Part shown: piece after piece, positions 11,701 to 17,640 of the stretch
Layout of the letters: each line of letters begins with the position of its first letter
Numbering within the stretch: position 1 is the first letter of the stretch
Source of the DNA: Streptomyces sp. Y2F8-2
GTDB lineage: Bacteria; Actinomycetota; Actinomycetes; Streptomycetales; Streptomycetaceae
DNA length: 64,000 nucleotides
Direction: 5' to 3'
Assembly (NCBI RefSeq): GCF_014905555.1
Contig: NZ_BNGS01000001.1
Location: 372,001 to 436,000, forward strand
The notes under the pieces: generated by a model
Told to the model about the DNA's origin: nothing
Database searches by the model: none
The model's input: only the letters and a program-made list of their open reading frames with translations
Translations under genes and position numbers: made by a program

Positions 11701-12504
11701 GAGCGCCATCGCCCGTACCAGGTCGCTGCCCAGCACTCGGTCCTCGTTGTCCAGCAGGTCCTGGTACATCGACTCCTTGTGGGAGGCGAACAGTGCCGCC
11801 ACGACACGGTCGGTGACCTGCCAGCCGCTCTTGCCCGCGACCGCGTGCGTGGCGGCGGAGAGGACGGCGGGCAGGTCGGTGGGGTCCAGTTGGGTGACGG
11901 ACGTCCAGTCGATGTGGAACTGCTCCAGCTTCACCTTCAGGGCGGGGTTGTGCCGTGGCTCCTCTTCATCGTTGGCTCGCAGGCGGATCCGGCCGTTCTT
12001 GGTGCGCTCGAGGAGAACCGGAAGCAGCACCAAAGGGGCGTCACTGCCTGTCTCGGCCCCGTCCTCGCGCCAACGGAGCATTCCGACGCCGAGGTTGAGG
12101 GTCCACAGGCCGTAGTCGTTGAAGAGCTGGGTGGCCTTGCCGCGAAGGTTGGCGATCGAGCGCAGGAGGGCGGGGGCGGTGGTCTTCTGGGTGACGATTC
12201 CCTCGGCACCGCCGAAGACGTCGGCTCGCCCTCGCACATCAAGCGCGGCGCCGTGGGATTCCTCCACCGTCTCATCGGCCCCGGGCTCCTCGTCCGGCAG
12301 CGGTGCGAAGTCCCAGCCCCGGTCCAGGCCTTCGACGAGCTGCTGCGCCGACGGATAGGAGATCTCCAGGGTGGACGCCTTGGTGACACGGAAATTGAGA
12401 AGGCGGTTGCGTCCACTCAGGTCCACCAGGGAGGTTCGCCATCCCGCCAGGATCGTCTTGAGCCGCTGGAGTTCTTCACCGCCGCAGCCGCCTGGATTCG
12501 TCAC
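5755..12504 (-). CDS. Giant SF1 helicase-endonuclease (DUF4011 / UPF1-like helicase / Vsr-like nuclease / DUF3320), candidate phage defence
   Basis: A protein of about 2,249 residues. The N-terminus (GWRTSLVDLSGRNRLLNF) matches DUF4011. An SF1 helicase core is split by a long, mostly helical insert: Walker A GPPGTGKSQT near residue 324, Walker B VVIFDEASQVLP near 1598, GDPKQLPPTSFF after it, and NVAVTRARRRMEV near 1835. Residues about 1890-1990 resemble the MTES_1575/Vsr-type endonuclease fold (FRIDMAVRHP, then ECDGAMYHSS). A DUF3320-like module lies near 2100-2140. GTG 12504 is preferred over ATG 12645: GGGGA precedes it and the upstream 47 residues are Arg-rich and unlike the family. Such COG1112-type helicase-nucleases are common in defence islands; activity here is inferred. 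Confidence 0.85.
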   Translation of the reverse strand: MTNPGGCGGEELQRLKTILAGWRTSLVDLSGRNRLLNFRVTKASTLEISYPSAQQLVEGLDRGWDFAPLPDEEPGADETVEESHGAALDVRGRADVFGGAEGIVTQKTTAPALLRSIANLRGKATQLFNDYGLWTLNLGVGMLRWREDGAETGSDAPLVLLPVLLERTKNGRIRLRANDEEEPRHNPALKVKLEQFHIDWTSVTQLDPTDLPAVLSAATHAVAGKSGWQVTDRVVAALFASHKESMYQDLLDNEDRVLGSDLVRAMALGAESGLASDRFDFEEIDLDRIDELSPPEDSPLVLDADASQRQAVAAAVAGHSFVLDGPPGTGKSQTITNMIAALMHAGRSVLFVSEKAAALDVVLDRLRSVGLDSYALALHSHNTSRKAVAKELGRALAEEPRAPQLSQQTVAQARELRLALSAYAEAMNEVRGPLGRTLHDVIGQVGQLSDAPVAFLTPGDGTASDETAAFRPQSLSAEDLRLILEATKAISASWAAVADPSFPWRRLRSGMPHPRPALQQAQAARDGLAAAVDRYRDLAPEGAAATDQAGIDRLAALLRLLDSRSPVPETWLTTDAFADVVDAPVDAFIAELRKAHRAGSAARSAVGERWRELSTRLTAEPGGAEQALSALSPAGLDPTGLTEERARGLADEFDATAGRLERAHQTLMGISHTMGLAEPGGIEEARNLCAVVVVAGTAHRPLASWLVPGGAAQAEKAAVRAIADALTGFFARKEQVLSAQALAMTQAGPRWADLHADISAERPANEQALGELEPPGVDIAALTGREAVELESCFATLADTLEAAAHRADSMAARLGCDRPKSTSEAENLVTLVDSAAAAERALEAWLDPHVLPLVQAAVADISSAADALAAAEEAARDTFLPAVVSTPELPDVVRRLTEGRHGLAGLLSSGVRADRRVIARLTHGGSWRGELYDKLALADAWYAAHERLRSLAADHAELIGRYRGTELPDVPALRKALTHAEAVHRLAPHTVADPYRRGLLAAHVCDGRETQQDLVDQSASLRAELAQSQRDLTRPFLVPYAAELTKQPLGDAAQWLRAHLTPLRQGIALLDTVASVGRRDDGPGSEHTLASARSAVTVAHAAQRETTEFAAEAMTDRRLLGPWYRGLDTETGDLHEAAPSRVAGYEPLSDLLRRALDMTRRQPGPYSTEHPDLLGRYSADGHPDTEALCGALEAAHLVERLAPATLADAERRTRLADVLADGRPEPRDLLLQTEQIRDELDHWQEYIQQSHLSAVGPALAARPLDQAAGWLRAHVDPFEDAADLIHSVSRVMDESTGLTLARARDAVTAVVSARAAESRFAENDTAYRNLLGALYHGTNTDRDAVLDALDWAQKVRRTAHGGISGPLSEAAARTMLTASADPSLAARDEDWRRQRDALVGYFEPERAEELRQELGESLAAAGSVLSRLDRDPFGPEAWTTCAEALTVLRRYHLNGLPDQLAGRDVSAEDFPAAVERAVLTAWVEHQLAVDARLKPMRAVERDQLVERFQSADKALVAAAHAEVIAACNARRPRRTTVGQAAVIRRQAELQRRHMPVRHLLKQTRDVVRLVKPCFMMSPLTVSQFLPSDFQFDVVIFDEASQVLPQDAVNSVYRGKALIVAGDPKQLPPTSFFSAGGDSDDDDEWDEEAVDSYESILDLCRGNSVLRGMPLRWHYRSRHENLIAFSNHEFYEDSMVTFPGALEHGPDIGVEFFKADGVYDRGGRSDNPGEAAKVTQRVIHHFETRPGLTLGVVALSKAQAEAIEEAVQKARLARPDLDRFFTEDRLDGFFIKNLETVQGDERDVIILSIGYGPDQQGKLRSSFGPINKEGGWRRLNVAVTRARRRMEVVASFYGGDLPDSGNKSVQHLKRYLQYAQHGPQILQTEAANPDAAPESPFEEEVLDVLRDWGYSVQPQVGVAGFRIDMAVRHPAAPGTYALGIECDGAMYHSSRAARDRDRLREAVLRDLGWRLHRIWGTDWYRNRRDAMARLRAAVEAACAEDPHTVTVAGGGKGGGSADAVGEPTAVDSEEGTADLVGAQPPRVEFVAVNAGPAAWSRPYQDVDLDLLVEVRNRASRRRGLGVLELQDPDAIDVVADVAQCVIDVEGPVEEEVIFTRVRLAWGVGRAGQVVRDRIGRALKRLVRRGIVVRMGTAYDRPGRELEYARTPTERCSRRVGEVPAPERQLVIRNVIEEGPGVQREDLLREAARFFGWARLGSDIRDALTADIDKLIADGTVVESEGGLMPAEGA

Positions 12505-12713
12505 GCTGGTCCCCGCTGGTCGTCGCCTGTGGGCCAACGGAGCATCGCGTCGTCGGCAGCAGTTCCGCCGACAACGCAAAGAGCGGCCATGGGCGTTCGT
12601 GCCGTCCCGGTGGCCGCGTAAGTCCCGCTGATCCCCCCTCGACACGGAATTCTACGTTCAACACTCCGTTGCGTGAAGTGCTGATTACATAGGACTACGG
12701 ATCGGATCGGCGG

Positions 12714-13376
12714 TCACTGCTGGGATCCCTCACGTTCGACCCTCAGCTCCTTCAGGAACAACGAGGGAAGCACAATCCACTCCGTGGCCCGGTCCACGAC
12801 CTCCACGGTCCTGCCATCCAGTGAAGGCGTCTGCTTGGGGTCCTCCATCGGGCACAGCCACCACAGACCATGGGGGGTGTCGGCCGGCCGACGGGCGGAC
12901 TGCTGGAGGGAGACAAGGAGTTCGTGACCGCCACCGTCGAAGTAGCGGGCGATCAGGCCGGAGTTGTGGACGAACAGCACCGTCTTCGGCCCGGTCCTCT
13001 CCGCCAGCTCCTTCAGCCGTTCCGTGAGCCTGGCGGTGACCCGCTGGACGTACGAGCGCAGCCCGGGCTTGAGTTCGCCCGACTCGGTGAATGCGGCGTC
13101 CGCGCGCAGGACCTTCGACCAGTCGGTACCGAGTTCGTCCGCGAGGGCTCGGAAGAGGGTCAGGAACTCGGCGTTGAGGTCCACCGGCAGGACACCGAAC
13201 TCCGCGGCCAGCAGCTCTGCCGCGCCCGGCAGGTCGACGCCCTTCAGGGTGAGGGCGAGGAAGCCGCCCCGCGCGGCCGCTGTGGCCAGCTTGGCGCGGA
13301 CGACCGCCCGCGGGTCGCGCCCGGAGGCCGCCGCGGCCTGGGCTTCGGCGACCATCACGCTCGGCTCGGTCCACAT
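12714..13376 (-). CDS. 220-aa protein, probably the C-terminal remnant of a larger defence protein (possibly Pgl/BREX-type)
   Basis: An open frame of 220 residues with no complete recognised domain. It has a helical first half (RAKLATAAARGGFLALTLKG), then PKTVLFVHNSGLIARYF, a strand-rich LWWLCPMEDP segment and TEWIVLPSLFLKEL. This arrangement reminds me of the extreme C-terminus of large type 2 BREX/Pgl proteins (PglY-like), but that is recollection and the assignment is weak. No strong ribosome binding site precedes ATG 13376, and the frame is open back to about 13449, consistent with 5' truncation. It lies 209 bases upstream of the helicase-nuclease GTG at 12504, on the same strand. Confidence 0.5.
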   Translation of the reverse strand: MWTEPSVMVAEAQAAAASGRDPRAVVRAKLATAAARGGFLALTLKGVDLPGAAELLAAEFGVLPVDLNAEFLTLFRALADELGTDWSKVLRADAAFTESGELKPGLRSYVQRVTARLTERLKELAERTGPKTVLFVHNSGLIARYFDGGGHELLVSLQQSARRPADTPHGLWWLCPMEDPKQTPSLDGRTVEVVDRATEWIVLPSLFLKELRVEREGSQQ

Positions 13377-13436
13377 GTGCGTCGGGCGTCGATGTGGCGC
13401 CGACCACGGGGGATTACGCGGCCCGTGGCGGCTGGC

Positions 13437-13551
13437 ACGCCGGTCGGGTCAGGTGCATGCACTGCTTGCCGTCCACGCCGCGCAGCAGCTGGTCGTAGGC
13501 CTTCTCGACGCCGGAGCGGCCCACGATCGCGCCGGACGGCAGGTCGGGCCT
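13437..13551 (-). pseudogene. Scrap of a penicillin-binding-protein gene
   Basis: On the minus strand one frame reads LPSGAIVGRSGVEKAYDQLL followed by RGVDGKQ. The GRSGVEKAYDxxLRG pattern is typical of the N-terminal region of high-molecular-weight class B penicillin-binding proteins. A stop codon lies a few codons before it and unrelated sequence follows, so only some 30 codons survive. It lies between rnpB and the 220-aa fragment gene, inside the putative element, and shows that foreign or rearranged DNA was assembled here. Confidence 0.45.
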
Positions 13552-13629
13552 TCACCGCGCGTCGTCGGGGCCCGGGCCACGGGAACGCGCGGGAACTCCC
13601 AGGTAGAAGCGGGAAGTGCCTCGACACGG

Positions 13630-13673
13630 GAAAAGACCCTGACTAGAAAAGAAATCCCAGTTCAGGGCCTTGA
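13630..13673 (-). terminator. Possible weak terminator downstream of rnpB
   Basis: Reading the minus strand just past the rnpB 3' end, GGCCCTGA and TCAGGGTC form a short stem around a loop of about 20 bases, followed by a T-rich run (TCTTTTCCC). It is in the right place for rnpB termination but the stem is short. It also lies directly beside the crossover repeat, so it may instead be part of the recombination site. Confidence 0.35.
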
Positions 13674-13674
13674 T

Positions 13675-13701
13675 GGCAGACGAGTCGGGCTGTACGCCGG
13701 G
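13675..13701 (-). repeat. 27-bp 3' end of rnpB, proximal copy of the att-like direct repeat
   Basis: The last 27 bases of the RNase P RNA gene, identical to 4796-4822 and in the same orientation. Together the two copies bracket 8.85 kb of DNA holding the helicase-nuclease gene and several gene fragments. Confidence 0.8.
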
Positions 13702-14091
13702 TTCTGTCCCGAGAGGCCCTCGCGGGCCTTTCGGTGACGGCCATCCATCTAGGACCGGCGTTGCCGCCGGTCTCGTGCGGTCTACCCGCGGACTCGGGCG
13801 GGCCGCCCTCGATCGTCCGCGCAGAGCACCTTTCACAGTGCTCCTTTTGACCTTGCTCCGGGTGGGGTTTACCTAGCTGCCCAGGTCACCCTGGGCACTG
13901 GTGGTCTCTTACACCACCGTTTCACCCTTACCCGACGCCTGAGCGCCGGGCGGTTTGCTTTCTGTGGCACTGTCCCGCGGGTCACCCCGGGTGGCCGTTA
14001 GCCACCACCCTGCCCTGTGGAGCCCGGACGTTCCTCGGGGAGCACCCCCGTCAGGGGGACTCCACGCGGCCGTCCGCCCGGCTCGTCTGCC
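13675..14091 (-). ncRNA. rnpB: RNase P RNA (M1 RNA, bacterial type A)
   Basis: The catalytic RNA of RNase P, which matures tRNA 5' ends. On the minus strand the conserved elements appear in order: a 5' arm GGCAGACGAGCCGGGC, CCGAGGAACGTCCGGGCTCC, ACAGTGCCACAGAAAG, GGTAAGGGTGAAACGGTG, GTAAGAGACCACCAG, CTAGATGGATGGC, then the 3' arm GCCCGACTCGTCTGCC, which pairs with the 5' arm to form P1. The length of about 417 nt fits actinobacterial rnpB. The upstream EamA coding frame ends inside its first 41 bases, and its 3' end is the inferred integration site. Exact ends are set by the P1 pairing. Confidence 0.93.
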
Positions 14092-14995
14092 GTGTGGACC
14101 ATGGTACCGGGCGCGGCGCCCGCTTCGGTGCCGTGGCCACGGCCGGGCCCGCCGTCGCGAGTACCGAGCCTGCCAGGATCAACGCGAAGGCGATCATGAT
14201 GCCTGCCGTCAGGGGCTCGTCCAGCAGGGCCGCGCCCGCCGCGACCGCGACGGCCGGGTTGACGTACGTGATCACTGTCGCTCGGGTCGGGCCCGCTTCC
14301 TTGATCAGTTCCAGGAAGGCGACGAAGGCCACGGCCGTGCAGAGGACGCCCAGACCGGCCAGGGCGGCCAGGACCTGGGCGGAGGGGAGGGTGGTCGGCC
14401 AGGTGGCCGCGGCAGCGGGGGCGTAGACCAGGGCCGCCAGCGTCAGGCAGGGTGCGATGAGCTGGAGCGTGGGGACGTCCTTGAGGTGGCGGGCCGCTAT
14501 CAGCGGTGCGGTTGCGTAGCCGACGACCGTCAGCAGCACCTCGGCCAGGGAGCGCGCGTCGCCGCCGGTCAGGTGCGGGGCCGTGAGGACGCCGACGCCG
14601 GCCAGGCCCAGCGCCAGTCCCGTCAGCCGTCGTACGCCCAGGCGCTCCGCGTCACCGACGAGCCGGGCCGCGACCACGCCCACGATCGGGACGCCCGCGA
14701 TCAGCAGGCCCGCCGTGGAGCTGGACAGGTGCCGCTCGGCGTCGGTCAGCGTGAGCCAGGGGCCGATGATCTCGATGCACGCGAAGGCCAGCATGGGGCG
14801 CCAGTGGGTCCGTACGACCCGGGTGAGGTTCCCTTGCCGTACCGCGAACGGGAGCAGGAGGACGGCGCCCAGTGCGCAGCGCGTGAACACCACCATGGTC
14901 GGGGACACCGCGTCCACCGCCACTTTGATCATCAGGTAGGGGATGCCCCAGATCACTCCCATGAGGGAGAAGAGGAACCAGCCGCGTGCAGTCAT
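14051..14995 (-). CDS. EamA/DMT-family transporter
   Basis: A 314-residue inner-membrane protein with about ten hydrophobic helices in two EamA repeats; it opens MTARGWFLFSLMGVIWGIPY and the second repeat contains RATVITYVNPAVAVAAG. Members of the drug/metabolite transporter superfamily export amino acids or small metabolites; the substrate is unknown. It follows an AraC-type regulator gene by 22 bases on the same strand, and is probably cotranscribed with and controlled by it. Its last 13 or so codons (SRADGRVESP) are written in rnpB sequence, so the coding region overlaps the 5' end of the RNA gene in the same direction. Confidence 0.9.
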   Translation of the reverse strand: MTARGWFLFSLMGVIWGIPYLMIKVAVDAVSPTMVVFTRCALGAVLLLPFAVRQGNLTRVVRTHWRPMLAFACIEIIGPWLTLTDAERHLSSSTAGLLIAGVPIVGVVAARLVGDAERLGVRRLTGLALGLAGVGVLTAPHLTGGDARSLAEVLLTVVGYATAPLIAARHLKDVPTLQLIAPCLTLAALVYAPAAAATWPTTLPSAQVLAALAGLGVLCTAVAFVAFLELIKEAGPTRATVITYVNPAVAVAAGAALLDEPLTAGIMIAFALILAGSVLATAGPAVATAPKRAPRPVPWSTRQTSRADGRVESP

Positions 14996-15017
14996 GCGGT
15001 GAGTGTGAGGCCCGGCC

Positions 15018-15845
15018 TCAGGCCGCGTCTTGAACGCTGTTGCGGTACGCCGCCGGGGTCACCCCCAGCACCCGGCGGAACCAGCGCGTGAGGTGCGCCT
15101 GGTCGGCGAAGCCGACCAGCGGGGCGACCTCCGCCGGGCGCAGGCCCGTCTCCAGCAGGCCTCGGGCCCTCGCGACGCGGTACTGGGCCAGCCACGCGTA
15201 CGGCGGCAGACCCAGCTCCGTGCGGAAGGCGCGCAGCAACTGGTAGCGGGACATGCCCAGGTCCGCGGCCAGGCCGGCGAGAGAGGGCGGGGCGAGGAGT
15301 TCGTCGGCGAGGCGGTCGCGGACGGCGCGGGCGACCGAGGCGGCGCCGGGGATCGTGTCGGGTACCGGGCGTGCCGTGGAGTGGCGGCGGGCCAGGGCCG
15401 TGAGCAGCCACGGGAGGCGGGACTCGGCTTCCAGTGGGTCGGGGCAGACGCTGAGTTCGGTGTGGGTGGCGCACAGGGCGGCGACCAGTTCGGGGTCGTC
15501 GAGGAGTGGTTCGCGGAAGTGGGGCAGGCCGCCGAGGATGCCGTCGGAGAGGAGGGCGGGGTCGGCGTACAGGGCGCGGTAGGCGTAGCCGTCGGTGGTG
15601 GTGGCGGGGGCGCCGGTGTGGGTCTCGCCGGGGTCGAGGACGACGATGGTGCCGGGACCGGTGCGGATGTGGCCGCCGCGGTAGTCGATGACCTCGGAGC
15701 CGCCGACGCAGACGCCGATGGTGAACTCCTCGTGGGCGTGCGGGGCGTAGCGGTGCTGGTCGAAGCGGGCGGTGAGCAGGTCGAGGGGCGGGCCGCCGGT
15801 GCCGAGCCGTGCCCTGGTCCACGTGGCCTGTTCCCGTACGCCCAT
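15018..15845 (-). CDS. AraC-family transcriptional regulator with N-terminal cupin
   Basis: A 275-residue regulator from ATG 15845 (GTG 15848 is one codon upstream; a GGGGGTGGG stretch serves as binding site). The N-terminal half is an AraC-type cupin sensing domain with HAHEEFTIGVCVGG and LDPGETHTG. The C-terminal about 100 residues are the paired helix-turn-helix domain (SLAGLAADLGMSRYQLLRAF and VGFADQAHLTRWFRRVLGVT). It sits 22 bases upstream of the EamA transporter on the same strand. AraC-EamA pairs usually have the regulator controlling the exporter in response to the exported compound; that is inference here. Confidence 0.92.
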   Translation of the reverse strand: MGVREQATWTRARLGTGGPPLDLLTARFDQHRYAPHAHEEFTIGVCVGGSEVIDYRGGHIRTGPGTIVVLDPGETHTGAPATTTDGYAYRALYADPALLSDGILGGLPHFREPLLDDPELVAALCATHTELSVCPDPLEAESRLPWLLTALARRHSTARPVPDTIPGAASVARAVRDRLADELLAPPSLAGLAADLGMSRYQLLRAFRTELGLPPYAWLAQYRVARARGLLETGLRPAEVAPLVGFADQAHLTRWFRRVLGVTPAAYRNSVQDAA

Positions 15846-15868
15846 CACCCACCCCCGGGTCGATGGGA

Positions 15869-16435
15869 TCAGAGGAAGTCGCCGGTGTCCAGTTCGAAGG
15901 CGAAGGGCTCCGGGAGAGCGAGTGGTTTGCCGAGGGGGCGGGTGCAGTGCTCGGGGTAGTCGTCCTTCTCCGGGTCGCTGAACAAGGTGATCGACGACGC
16001 CTCGCGGTCGGCCAACAGGTACAGCGGGATGCCGCCACGGGCGTAGCAGCGGCGCTTCGCCTGACGGTCGGTGTTGGGCCTGGTGGACGTCACTTCGAGG
16101 ACCATGGCGACGCCGTCACACGGCATCCACGGGTCCGCGCCTCGATAGAGCCGCAGCTCAGCGGGGGCGAACGTGCCGTCGGGGATCACATGGTCCTTCG
16201 GGCAGCCGCACTTCAAGCCCTTGTTCCCGGAGAAATCCATGTCGGTCCGGGACCGCCTGATCACCTGCTTCACGATCTGGCTGATGCAGTCCTCGTGGTC
16301 CCCGTCCGGTGGCGGCGTCACGACGATCTCCCCCTCGATCAGCTCCGCCCGGAAGCCCTCCGGGGTGTCCAGGGCGAGAAAGCCCTCCAGCAGGACGTCT
16401 TCCTGCGTGAGCGGCTCATGGGCCATGGCGGTCAT
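15869..16435 (-). CDS. Uma2-family (DUF820) endonuclease-like protein
   Basis: A 188-residue protein of the Uma2 family, a PD-(D/E)XK-fold group expanded in Streptomyces and cyanobacteria whose biological role is unresolved. Family signatures are visible: FRAELIEGEIVVTPPPDGDHE near the N-terminus, IPDGTFAP, then MVLEVTSTRPNTDRQAKRR holding the Glu and Lys/Arg of the nuclease-like core, and GIPLYLLADRE. ATG 16435 is chosen because AAGGAGGGG lies seven bases upstream; the open frame continues to 16570 without family similarity. It stands alone between the AraC gene and the TetR/DUF4260 pair. Confidence 0.88.
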   Translation of the reverse strand: MTAMAHEPLTQEDVLLEGFLALDTPEGFRAELIEGEIVVTPPPDGDHEDCISQIVKQVIRRSRTDMDFSGNKGLKCGCPKDHVIPDGTFAPAELRLYRGADPWMPCDGVAMVLEVTSTRPNTDRQAKRRCYARGGIPLYLLADREASSITLFSDPEKDDYPEHCTRPLGKPLALPEPFAFELDTGDFL

Positions 16436-16536
16436 GTCACGCCCCTCCTTCGGTCGCTCACCGGAATGGGACATCGGCTGATCACCTGGCCGTGAGATCG
16501 GGAACCGTTCCTTCGATCGTGGCACACGATCCTTGT

Positions 16537-17082
16537 TCAGGGGTGCAGAGCCTGCAGTCCCCGTTTCCACGCCGCCTCCAGGTCCGCGTCCTGTGGAAAC
16601 CGGCCGTGGATCTCCAGGATCACCATGCCGTGGGCGAAGGCCCAGGTGGACCGGGCGAGGTCGAGGTCGCCGGCGCAGGCGCGCAGCAGCGGCAGCGCTG
16701 CGCGGTCCTCGAGTCCGGCGGGAAGGGACGCGCGGGGCAGGGGGCGCTCGGTGGCCAGGCGGTACAGGTGCGGGTGAGCGAGGGCGTACGTGCGGTACGC
16801 CTCCGCCAGCGCCTGGAGGGAGCCGGGGGCGCGGGTCTCGGCGGCCTCCAGTGCCTCGGCCGACTCGTCGAGCATCTGGGCGATCAGCTCCACCTCGACG
16901 GCGTGTTTGTCGGGGAAGTGCTTGTAGAGGGAGGGGGCCTTGATGCCGAGGTGGTCGGCGAGGGTGCGCATGGTGAGCGCGGCGGGCCCGGAGTCCTCCA
17001 GGAGGGTCCGGGCCGCCGCGACGATCTCGCGGGCGCGGGGCGACAGGTGCGCCCCGGCTGTGGGGGCCGGTCGGTCAGCCAC
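16537..17082 (-). CDS. TetR/AcrR-family transcriptional regulator
   Basis: A 181-residue repressor starting at GTG 17082. The N-terminal helix-turn-helix reads ALTMRTLADHLGIKAPSLYK (residues about 35-54); the remainder is a helical ligand-binding domain with RSTWAFAHGMVILE, as in the TetR_C_13 type. It overlaps the end of the DUF4260 gene by eight bases, so the two are cotranscribed. The palindromes at 17519-17559, just ahead of the DUF4260 gene, are the obvious operator, implying autoregulation of the pair. Confidence 0.9.
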   Translation of the reverse strand: MADRPAPTAGAHLSPRAREIVAAARTLLEDSGPAALTMRTLADHLGIKAPSLYKHFPDKHAVEVELIAQMLDESAEALEAAETRAPGSLQALAEAYRTYALAHPHLYRLATERPLPRASLPAGLEDRAALPLLRACAGDLDLARSTWAFAHGMVILEIHGRFPQDADLEAAWKRGLQALHP

Positions 17083-17488
17083 GCTGGAAGCCCTCCCTGG
17101 TGCGCAGTCCGTAGCCGAGGGCGCGATCGTACGAGATGTGGGCGAGCCAGCCGCACAGGGCGGCGAAGGCGGGGGCCCAGGCGAAGGGCGCGACCATGTA
17201 CAGCGCCATGAGCGTGAGCGGGACCAGCGCCCGGTGCATGGCGTTGTAGTACGGCACCGCGCGGGGTGCCAGTTGCCCCTTAGCCATGCGGGGCGCCTGG
17301 TCGAGGGCGACCAGGAAGGTCAGGTCGGGCAGGACGAGGAAGACCAGGGCGAGGGTGCCGGCGGCCCAGCCGTGGTTGACGGCTTCGAGGACGGCGAAGG
17401 CGGACCAGAAGATCGCGTTCACGAGCCAGGCTGTACGACGGACGACGCTGAGGGCGGAGTGGGGGGACGCGGTGCCGGCCGTACTCAT
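17075..17488 (-). CDS. DUF4260 family membrane protein
   Basis: A 137-residue protein with about four hydrophobic segments (VNAIFWSAFAVLEAV, TLALVFLVLPDLTFLVA, PLTLMALYMVAPFAWAPAF). The pattern PDLTFLVAL, then YYNAMHRALVP and ISYDRALGYGLR matches DUF4260, a membrane family of unknown function. It is the first gene of a two-gene unit with a TetR repressor, so it may be the regulated effector, perhaps for efflux or membrane modification. The start ATG 17488 lies 31 bases from the putative operator. Confidence 0.85.
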   Translation of the reverse strand: MSTAGTASPHSALSVVRRTAWLVNAIFWSAFAVLEAVNHGWAAGTLALVFLVLPDLTFLVALDQAPRMAKGQLAPRAVPYYNAMHRALVPLTLMALYMVAPFAWAPAFAALCGWLAHISYDRALGYGLRTREGFQRG

Positions 17489-17518
17489 GACTGCCTCCCG
17501 GGGCGGTCGGGCGTTGAG

Positions 17519-17559
17519 CTAACGCCGTTAGCCGCGAAGTTAAGGCGAACGGCGTTAGC
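17519..17559. promoter_or_regulatory. Putative TetR operator between the DUF4260/TetR pair and yaaA
   Basis: The 13-base near-palindrome CTAACGCCGTTAG (17519-17531) is followed by the inverted related half GAACGGCGTTAGC (17547-17559). Paired sites of this kind are typical TetR targets. They lie between divergent genes: the DUF4260/TetR pair (start 17488, minus) and yaaA (17641, plus), and could affect both. Confidence 0.7.
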
Positions 17560-17640
17560 CGTCAAGGGTCGACGCCCGATGTGGACGCCGCTCCCCGTAA
17601 CCTGGCGCGAGCACCACCACCGGCCCCAAGGAGAAGACCC

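Noticed and set aside
13355..13627. 90-residue Arg-rich minus-strand frame next to rnpB, as a possible excisionase or integrase remnant
   Set aside because: Its translation has no integrase or excisionase pattern; a different frame of the same bases carries the penicillin-binding-protein signature.
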